Positions 33,752 to 39,652 of a DNA stretch of 39,652 nucleotides are shown here, one piece after another. The position numbers and the translations under genes were made by a program. Below the pieces are notes generated by a model. It saw nothing but the letters and a program-made list of their open reading frames with translations, was not told the origin of the DNA and made no database searches. This DNA comes from an uncultured Akkermansia sp. (GTDB taxonomy: Bacteria > Verrucomicrobiota > Verrucomicrobiia > Verrucomicrobiales > Akkermansiaceae): contig CANRLM010000016.1 of the NCBI GenBank assembly GCA_947631435.1, positions 1 through 39,652 on the forward strand. Direction: 5' to 3'. The number at the start of each line of letters is the position of its first letter. Position 1 is the stretch's first letter.

Positions 33752-34798
33752 ATGAAAAAACGCGACATTATAGAGCTCATACGTAGTCATTACACGTCCG
33801 ACGAAGCTGCTTTTCGCCGCGGGGTGTACAAGATAGCGCGGGAGTTTGACTCCACGGGCGATACCCAGCTCGCTGAATATATCATGGCACTTGCGGCGGA
33901 TACGAACGTTTTCGTGCCGCAAGGACGTGATTTGCAAACCGATTTCGTGGAGGAGCTACAGCCGAGTTCGTCACCGTTCTTCTTGCCCACTGGCATCAAG
34001 AAAGACATGCTGGGATTGGCCAATGCCTTGACGTACCAATCTGGCATCAATAGGGTGCTTTTATATGGAGCTCCTGGCACTGGGAAAACTGAAAGCGTGA
34101 GGCATCTTGCCAGAATTACAAATAGGCAGCTTTTTTCGATCAAGATTCCCTTTCTGATTGATAGTCGTCTCGGGCAAACCGCAAAGAATATAACATATTT
34201 GTTTTCAGCAATCAAAGAATTGAAACACCCAGAGAGAGCCATTATTCTTTTTGATGAAATTGATGCCCTTGCTCTCGATAGAAACAATTCGAACGACCTG
34301 CGAGAAATGGGACGCGTTACCTCCACCCTGCTTAAGGAGCTCGATTCTCTCAGCGAGAATGTGGTTCTTATTGCCACAACCAATTTGTTTAATTTTTTCG
34401 ACCGCGCTTTCTTACGCAGATTTGATGCCACCATCAACTTCGATCGGTACTCAAAGGAGGATATTGTTGATATTGCTGAAAACTTCCTTAGGTTACATTT
34501 TTCTAAAAATAAGCTCCTAGGCAAAAATATTAAATTATTCAGAAAGATCATTGCCCATATGCCGCACGGGCTCACTCCTGGCGAGCTGAAGAATGTGATT
34601 AAAACCGCAATCTCCTTTAGCGAGCCCTCTAATCCTTTCAGTTACCTTCAGGGTCTGTATTCTGCTCTTTATGAGCCAAAAGACGTCGATTTAAAGCACC
34701 TCAGATCACTCGGTTTTACCCTGCGAGATATCGAAATCTTAACGGGTATCTCTAAAAGTCAAGTAGGTCGAGAACTTTCCATTGCCCGCTATGAGTAA
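33752..34798 (+). CDS. AAA+ ATPase of an ietAS-like defence pair
   Basis: The 348-residue product starts at ATG 33752; the frame is open to 33602, but that stretch contains the promoter. The N-terminal helical part (1-about 85) precedes an AAA+ core with Walker A GAPGTGKT (106-113), Walker B IILFDEID (Asp168, Glu169), sensor-like ATTNLF and an arginine-finger region RAFLRRFD. The C-terminal 28 residues (GFTLRDIEILTGISKSQVGREL...) look like a helix-turn-helix. It overlaps the downstream subtilisin-like protease by 8 bp. AAA ATPase plus S8 protease is the ietA-ietS arrangement, described first as a plasmid incompatibility/toxin-like pair in Agrobacterium and later as an anti-phage system. The DNA is more AT-rich than its neighbours, which points to transfer. 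Confidence 0.8.
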   Translation: MKKRDIIELIRSHYTSDEAAFRRGVYKIAREFDSTGDTQLAEYIMALAADTNVFVPQGRDLQTDFVEELQPSSSPFFLPTGIKKDMLGLANALTYQSGINRVLLYGAPGTGKTESVRHLARITNRQLFSIKIPFLIDSRLGQTAKNITYLFSAIKELKHPERAIILFDEIDALALDRNNSNDLREMGRVTSTLLKELDSLSENVVLIATTNLFNFFDRAFLRRFDATINFDRYSKEDIVDIAENFLRLHFSKNKLLGKNIKLFRKIIAHMPHGLTPGELKNVIKTAISFSEPSNPFSYLQGLYSALYEPKDVDLKHLRSLGFTLRDIEILTGISKSQVGRELSIARYE

Positions 34799-37043
34799 TA
34801 ATCTCCTCATTCTGAAAGGTAAATTATCTTCGCGGAAAAACACCCCACCTAGAGTTTTCTATCAATTGGGGGAACATGACTGCGTTTCCTCCAAGCATGT
34901 CCGCAAACTGGTGGGACAGCTTGAGAACATTATCCAGTATTGGGAGGGCGATACCCTTATCGATAGTGCCTTAGTTAGTGTTTACTATAACAGCGTTGTT
35001 TCAAAAAGTAAACGCTTAATCCGCCTGCTGCGCGAAGAGGAAAATCGGGTTGCAAATAACACCGTTTGCGGGGCGCGTTTCGAAAGCGAGCATGGGAGAA
35101 AGCGGCATGTTATCACTCATTGCTTATCTCTCTCTTCTCTTAAAAAATCGTTATCTTTGCTAAGGAATGCAGCAGACATCATTGATACCCAATTTGATGG
35201 TTTTATCAATAAATATAAGGTTGAAAGAGTTAAGAATAAATTGGATAAGTTTGGTATGGCGATGTCTGTTTCATTATTTAACGTTGTCATCTACGATGTT
35301 TCTCACGTAGCGGATTTTAAAATTGATCGGAACGAAACTGACATTTCAACACAATGCCTTGTAACACTGTATGAAACGAGACGTTCTGTAAATTCTATTT
35401 TAGAGAGCATAGGGATAAATCCGTATGAGGTCAAAAGATTGGATGACTTGACACTTCTGCTGACGCCTGAGCATTTTAATTTGCTCAAGGAGAGGGCTTC
35501 TTATCTTATTGCCATGCAGGTGGAGGATATGGCAAAGATAACGGATGCTAAAATGCAAACACTGCCATTCGGCGAAGGACTAACTATCCCGGCACCTGAT
35601 AATGAACCGGTCGTTGGAGTGATCGATACGCTTTTTGCCGCGGATGTCTATTTTAGTGAATGGGTTACTTATGAGCAGCTCTTGGATGAAAACATCCCTG
35701 TGGATTCCGAAGATTATCGGCATGGCACAGGGGTTAGTTCGATCATTGTGGACGGTCCATCATTCAACCCTGATCTTGAGGATGGATGTGGTCGCTTTAG
35801 AGTGAAACATTTTGGTGTGGCCACGGCTAAAGGATTCAGTTCATTTTCTATTTTGAAAACAATTCGCCGGATTGTGCAGGACAACTCTGAAATTCGTGTA
35901 TGGAATTTATCCCTTGGCTCTGACATTGAGTGTCCGGAAAACTCTATTTCACCTGAAGGTGCAGAGCTGGATAAGATTCAGAATGAATACAATGTGATTT
36001 TCATTGTGGCCGGTACAAACAAATCGCACACTAAGCGCGAAGCTATGCGCGTGGGGGCTCCCGCAGATTCATTAAATGCTTTGGTTGTCAATTCTGTCAA
36101 AGGCGTGGACGACCCTCGCCCTGCTTCCTACAGCAGATCTGGTCCTGTTTTGTCCTTCTTTAACAAGCCTGATGTAAGTTACTGCGGGGGCGACAGTGAA
36201 ACAAAATCATATGTAACAGTTTGTTCATCAACAGGAGAGATGAACGTTTGTGGCACCTCTTATGCAGCTCCATGGGTTACAAGAAAAGTAGCCTACTTAA
36301 TCTACATAGCCGGACTGAGCAGGGAAGCGGCAAAAGCTCTCATCATTGATTCTGCGGCAGGATGGAACCATTCGATTCAAGGGGTTCCCATGAAGGGATA
36401 TGGAGTAGTCCCCCAGCACATTCGTGAAATCCTCACCACAAATGATTCTGAAATTCGCTTTATTATCGAACAGTGTTCTAGAGAATATGAAACTTTTACG
36501 CATCAAATACCAGTGCCTTCCAGAGAGCATCAATTTCCTTTCATGGCCCGTGCCACCCTATGTTATTTCCCTGACTGCTCTCGAAATCAAGGGGTAGATT
36601 ATCCAAATACCGAATTAGATATACAATTCGGACGCGTTCAAGAAACTGGGGATAAAGTCAAAATTAAGTCTCTTAACAAAAATAGACAAGGAGAAGTAGG
36701 CGATTTTTCGACTGAAGAAGATGCGCGTCACTCATATCGTAAATGGGACAATGTTAAACATATGTGCGACCGTCCTACGACTTCTCCCCGCTCCCGGAAA
36801 CAATATGGCAATTCTGTTTGGGGACTTAACATCAAGATGAAAGAACGTTTGAGCAATGCGGGGAACAGGAAGAAGTTGCCCTTTGCGGTCGTTGTTACGC
36901 TTAAGGAGATAAATGGCGAAAATAAATGCGGCGAGTTCATACAACACTGTCAGGCTAGAGGTTGGTTGGTTCAAGAGGTGGATATCAATGTTCGACTTCA
37001 GGTATATCTTTCTGCGGAACAAGACTTTCACTTCTCCAATTAG
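34791..37043 (+). CDS. Subtilisin-like (S8) protease of an ietAS-like pair
   Basis: The 750-residue product starts at ATG 34791, inside the last codons of the ATPase gene (a TTG at 34782 is the alternative). It has no signal peptide, so it should act in the cytoplasm. The N-terminal about 270 residues are helical and unrecognised. The S8 domain follows with the full catalytic triad: Asp279 (GVIDT), His311 (YRHGTGVSS) and Ser490 (CGTSYAAPW), and the oxyanion region (AGTNKS) between. A C-terminal region of about 200 residues includes beta-rich and Cys-containing parts (RATLCYFPDCSRNQGVDYPN). All active-site residues are intact, so proteolysis is expected, presumably controlled by the partner ATPase. 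Codon use and AT-richness differ from the envelope genes around it. Confidence 0.8.
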   Translation: MSNNLLILKGKLSSRKNTPPRVFYQLGEHDCVSSKHVRKLVGQLENIIQYWEGDTLIDSALVSVYYNSVVSKSKRLIRLLREEENRVANNTVCGARFESEHGRKRHVITHCLSLSSLKKSLSLLRNAADIIDTQFDGFINKYKVERVKNKLDKFGMAMSVSLFNVVIYDVSHVADFKIDRNETDISTQCLVTLYETRRSVNSILESIGINPYEVKRLDDLTLLLTPEHFNLLKERASYLIAMQVEDMAKITDAKMQTLPFGEGLTIPAPDNEPVVGVIDTLFAADVYFSEWVTYEQLLDENIPVDSEDYRHGTGVSSIIVDGPSFNPDLEDGCGRFRVKHFGVATAKGFSSFSILKTIRRIVQDNSEIRVWNLSLGSDIECPENSISPEGAELDKIQNEYNVIFIVAGTNKSHTKREAMRVGAPADSLNALVVNSVKGVDDPRPASYSRSGPVLSFFNKPDVSYCGGDSETKSYVTVCSSTGEMNVCGTSYAAPWVTRKVAYLIYIAGLSREAAKALIIDSAAGWNHSIQGVPMKGYGVVPQHIREILTTNDSEIRFIIEQCSREYETFTHQIPVPSREHQFPFMARATLCYFPDCSRNQGVDYPNTELDIQFGRVQETGDKVKIKSLNKNRQGEVGDFSTEEDARHSYRKWDNVKHMCDRPTTSPRSRKQYGNSVWGLNIKMKERLSNAGNRKKLPFAVVVTLKEINGENKCGEFIQHCQARGWLVQEVDINVRLQVYLSAEQDFHFSN

Positions 37044-37112
37044 GGACATTTTCTTCCTCGCATCAAGAGAAAATGATTGATTGATCTTCAAAAATTTCTG
37101 CCCATTTCAAGT

Positions 37113-37147
37113 CTGCCAAAAAATACTGCCAAATATACTGCCAGATT
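37113..37147. repeat. Three short CTGCCA repeats
   Basis: CTGCCAAA, CTGCCAAA and CTGCCAGA begin at about 37113, 37126 and 37138, with periods of 13 and 12 bp, in the gap after the protease gene. Meaning unknown. Confidence 0.4.
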
Positions 37148-37213
37148 TTTGCATCGATGGTTAGGGAAATCAGAACGAGCCGGAAATTTTAATGCATCGA
37201 AGCGTGACGGGAT

Positions 37214-37251
37214 ATTTTAGAAAATTCTCTCCGGAGAGTTTTTTCTAAAAT
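37214..37251. terminator. 38-bp palindrome, bidirectional terminator or operator
   Basis: The arms ATTTTAGAAAATTCTCTCC and GGAGAGTTTTTTCTAAAAT pair at 17 of 19 positions. On the + strand CTCTCCGGAGAG is followed by TTTTTT, which suits a terminator for the ATPase-protease operon; on the other strand the run is AT-rich too. It ends 5 bp before the -35 box of the next gene, so regulator binding is also possible. Confidence 0.55.
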
Positions 37252-37256
37252 AGAAA

Positions 37257-37285
37257 TTGACAAGTGAGAAGTTCCCATTTATCTT
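37257..37285 (+). promoter_or_regulatory. Promoter of the AAA_14/DUF4143 gene
   Basis: TTGACA (37257-37262, perfect), a 17-nt spacer and TATCTT (37280-37285, 4/6). AGGG lies 5 nt before ATG 37313. Confidence 0.6.
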
Positions 37286-37312
37286 AAAATTCAGGAATTC
37301 AAAAGGGCAGCC

Positions 37313-38563
37313 ATGAGCATCGACATATCACGTGACACGTATCTCAAGGAGCTGATTGACCGAAGGGAGAGCGGGCTGATTAAAATCGTGAGTGGGGTAC
37401 GCCGGTGCGGCAAATCGTATTTGCTGAACAAGATATTCCGGGGATATTTGGTGAAGGATGGGGTGGCTGAAGCCAACATTATATCGGTAGCTCTGGACGA
37501 CATTGTGAGCGCAGAATTACGGGATCCGCGGAGGTTCTACGACTACGTGCTGCAGAAAATGCAGAAGCGCGGGATGAACTATCTTTTGGTGGACGAATTA
37601 CAGGAGTTGCCGCGGTTTGAGGAAGTGATGAATGGCTTGTTGAGGGTATCGAATCTCGACATCTATGTGACGGGGAGCAATTCACGTTTTCTCACACGAG
37701 ACATTGTGACAGAGTTTCGGGGGCGTGGGGACGAAGTGCGGGTGTACCCTCTCAGCTTCTCTGAATTCTACAATGCGTACGGACAGGACAAGATGACCGC
37801 CTTGCGGGATTATCTCACTTACGGGGGCATGCCGTACACCCTGAATTATACGTCTGCGCAGCGTAAGCAGCAGTATCTGCGCAACCTCTTCTCCGAAACT
37901 TACATCAAAGATATCATTGAGCGACACTCGTTGCGCGACAGCGAGGGTCTCGATGAGCTCATCGATCTCATTGCTTCCGGCATCGGCGGGCTCACCAATC
38001 CCGCCAAACTTCAACGCCGCTTCAAAAGCATCGCCAACTCTTCCCTTTCTTCCCCCACCATCAACAGCTACATCGTCGCTCTCCAGGATTCCTTCCTCGT
38101 CCACCGCGCCAAGCGTTACGATATACGAGGCAAACGTTATATCAACACGCCCTTCAAACTCTACTTCGCCGACCTCGGACTGCGCAACGCTCGCCTCGAT
38201 TTTCGGCAGCAGGAACCCACGCACGCCATGGAAAACCTCATCTACAACGAGCTTCTTTTGCGCGGCTACAGCGTGGATATCGGCGAGCTGCACACGTCCT
38301 CTTCCCACGCCCCATACGAGGTCGATTTTGTCGTCAACTCCGGCAGCGAGCGCGTTTATATCCAGTCTGCCTGGTCACTGCCGGACGCTCATAAGATGGA
38401 GCAGGAAAAGCGTTCCCTCCGTCTCATCCCTGACTCCTTTGCGAAGGTCATCATTGTCAACGACGCCATCAACGCCTACTACGATGAAGATGGCGTCCTG
38501 ATCCTGCCGCTTCTCGACTTCCTTCTCACGCCGCCGTCCTCAGCGCTCCGCTGGCCTCTTTAA
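37313..38563 (+). CDS. ATP-binding protein, AAA_14/DUF4143 family
   Basis: The 416-residue product has an N-terminal P-loop domain with Walker A SGVRRCGKS (27-35) and Walker B YLLVDELQ (Asp94, Glu95), then VTGSNS and SFSEFYNAY, typical of AAA_14. The C-terminal DUF4143 part has a winged-helix-like segment (SSPTINSYIVALQDSFLVHRA) and a nuclease-fold-like end (EVDFVV, then YIQSAWSL). Such proteins are common in gut bacteria, often in many copies per genome. Their role is unknown; a defence or nucleic-acid role is suspected from the fold. Length is normal and no frame break is seen. Confidence 0.85.
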   Translation: MSIDISRDTYLKELIDRRESGLIKIVSGVRRCGKSYLLNKIFRGYLVKDGVAEANIISVALDDIVSAELRDPRRFYDYVLQKMQKRGMNYLLVDELQELPRFEEVMNGLLRVSNLDIYVTGSNSRFLTRDIVTEFRGRGDEVRVYPLSFSEFYNAYGQDKMTALRDYLTYGGMPYTLNYTSAQRKQQYLRNLFSETYIKDIIERHSLRDSEGLDELIDLIASGIGGLTNPAKLQRRFKSIANSSLSSPTINSYIVALQDSFLVHRAKRYDIRGKRYINTPFKLYFADLGLRNARLDFRQQEPTHAMENLIYNELLLRGYSVDIGELHTSSSHAPYEVDFVVNSGSERVYIQSAWSLPDAHKMEQEKRSLRLIPDSFAKVIIVNDAINAYYDEDGVLILPLLDFLLTPPSSALRWPL

Positions 38564-38584
38564 GAGTCCCGGCGGTGGAGTGGG

Positions 38585-39634
38585 TTAAAAGTACTGGGAG
38601 ACGGCGAAGCGTGTTTGCTCGACCAGGATGCTCTTGAGGGCGGAGAGGTTGTTCTGCTCGTAGAAGAGCAAGCATGCTTTTTTGTAGTCAAGTGCGGAAA
38701 CGGTACGGAAGGAAAGGGGACAGCAATGATGGGAAATGAGAAGGGCGTTGCAGCAGAGGCGAGCCGTACACTTGTTGCCATCCGTAAACGGCTGGATATA
38801 GCTTATCAGGGCGAGTGCAAGGAGGGCTTTTGCAAAAGGATTGTCGGCGGTATTGACGAGTTGGCACGTTGCTTTCATGGCTTCGCGAATCTGGAATTCA
38901 TGATCAGGCGGCCGATAATTGGTGCCCGTGATGCCCACGCGTCGCGCGCGCAGGTTACGCCCGACTCCCATATCCCGAATGAGGATAGAGTGAATATCCT
39001 CCACACGGGAGATTGAGAGTTCGGCGAGGTAATCCGGTTCGGAGAGCAGGAAGTCCAGAGCGGCTTTATGGTTCAGCAGCATGGTGGCTTCGTCGAGCGT
39101 GCGCCCCTCGGCGGTTTGTTGTTCGCGAAGGAGGCGCTCCGTTTCAAGGAGAGTATAGGTGTTGCCTTCAATTTGGGAGGATTTCCAGCTCAGGTCGATG
39201 CCGAGACGGGTGAGTTCGTGGCGCCGTTCCTCCGGCGAACGATCCTCATAGCGGCGGCGAAAATCATCCTCCAGACGGCGTAGCTCGTTGAGTTCTTCCG
39301 CTGTGAACAGGCGGTTCAGCATGCTCGGGAGCGTTCCGCGCAACATTCCAAAGTTAAAATGCTCCCGGACGTGCCGCTCATCAATCTCAGCACGGAAATA
39401 CACATCCGCATCAATGGGCGCCAACACCGCATGCGCAGCGCTGAAGCGATAACGTGTAGCTCGTCCTCGCCCTGTACTTTCCACCGCTCCATCGATGATC
39501 ATGCCGTGCAGAACGCGCTTAAGAGTAGCCTCGCTCACCGTGCCCGGCAGCTCTCGCATGATGGCGGTGCGTCCCCAGTCTCCGCCGCGTCTCAGCAGCG
39601 CCTCCACCTGTCCTCGCAGTACATCAGCTTTCAT
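38585..39634 (-). CDS. Fic-family protein with altered active site
   Basis: Fic enzymes transfer AMP or related groups to target proteins. The 349-residue product has an N-terminal winged-helix-like region (1-about 65), then helices with the inhibitory motif SSQIEGN (152-158, form S/T-x-x-x-E-G/N), and the Fic core around 210-300. The catalytic loop should be H-x-F-x-D/E-G-N-G/K-R; here it reads QPFTDGNKCTAR (281-292). Gln281 replaces the catalytic histidine and Cys289 replaces the phosphate-binding arginine. AMP transfer is therefore unlikely, though binding or a different reaction is possible. The frame is intact and the protein is full length, so it is not an obviously decayed gene. The start ATG 39634 lies 18 bp from the window edge. 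Confidence 0.82.
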   Translation of the reverse strand: MKADVLRGQVEALLRRGGDWGRTAIMRELPGTVSEATLKRVLHGMIIDGAVESTGRGRATRYRFSAAHAVLAPIDADVYFRAEIDERHVREHFNFGMLRGTLPSMLNRLFTAEELNELRRLEDDFRRRYEDRSPEERRHELTRLGIDLSWKSSQIEGNTYTLLETERLLREQQTAEGRTLDEATMLLNHKAALDFLLSEPDYLAELSISRVEDIHSILIRDMGVGRNLRARRVGITGTNYRPPDHEFQIREAMKATCQLVNTADNPFAKALLALALISYIQPFTDGNKCTARLCCNALLISHHCCPLSFRTVSALDYKKACLLFYEQNNLSALKSILVEQTRFAVSQYF

Positions 39635-39652
39635 TTTCGGCTCACTTTCGGA

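Noticed and set aside
1..39652. tRNA, rRNA and CRISPR arrays
   Set aside because: No cloverleaf-like T-loop region, rRNA-like stretch or regularly spaced repeat array was seen on reading both strands; a covariance-model search was not possible.

Overview
The window looks like chromosomal DNA of a Gram-negative (diderm) bacterium. It carries an outer-membrane assembly gene (bamA), a KDO/LPS-transport operon (kdsA, an lptC-like gene, lptA/ostA-like, lptB), two LysM lipoproteins, an L,D-transpeptidase lipoprotein and a small beta-barrel protein. Protein style (secreted ankyrin protein, very large LptA-like and AsmA-like proteins, few clear Shine-Dalgarno sites) and gene content suggest Verrucomicrobiota, possibly near Akkermansia. 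That is an inference: no rRNA or other phylogenetic marker was compared.

Layout. 1-71 holds the end of an insertion sequence running off the left edge. 441-3308 (+) is an envelope cluster: two LysM lipoproteins, an L,D-transpeptidase and a small membrane protein. 11539-3441 (-) is nusA-infB-rbfA plus a giant AsmA-like protein, with a strong promoter and a terminator-like hairpin between promoter and nusA. 11688-12040 is a broken insertion sequence with a transposase fragment, next to mfd (12159-15293, +). ribD (-) converges on mfd. 16380-16620 is an AT-rich gap with three exact DnaA boxes, a candidate replication origin. Then come a lipoprotein (-), a beta-barrel protein (+), an exact 16-bp parS site (18381-18396) and argS (-). 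24659-20516 (-) is bamA, a DUF2156-type protein and a YkgJ-type cysteine-cluster protein. ndk and a small secreted protein follow on +. 30969-25956 (-) is kdsA, lptC-like, lptA-like, lptB and a DoxX-type protein. 33538-31121 (-) is a secreted ankyrin protein.

From about 33.6 kb to 37.2 kb the DNA is visibly more AT-rich. It holds a two-gene operon, an AAA+ ATPase overlapping a subtilisin-like (S8) protease, matching the known ietAS-type defence/plasmid-incompatibility architecture. After it come a stand-alone AAA_14/DUF4143 ATPase and a Fic-family protein whose catalytic histidine is replaced by glutamine.

The strongest points for a second look are: (1) a candidate oriC/parS region; (2) the nusA promoter-terminator leader; (3) the ietAS-like island with its own direct-repeat promoter; (4) a small palindromic repeat family and matching IS ends; (5) an mfd reading frame that seems to continue upstream of its first ATG. 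No tRNA, rRNA or CRISPR array was seen.
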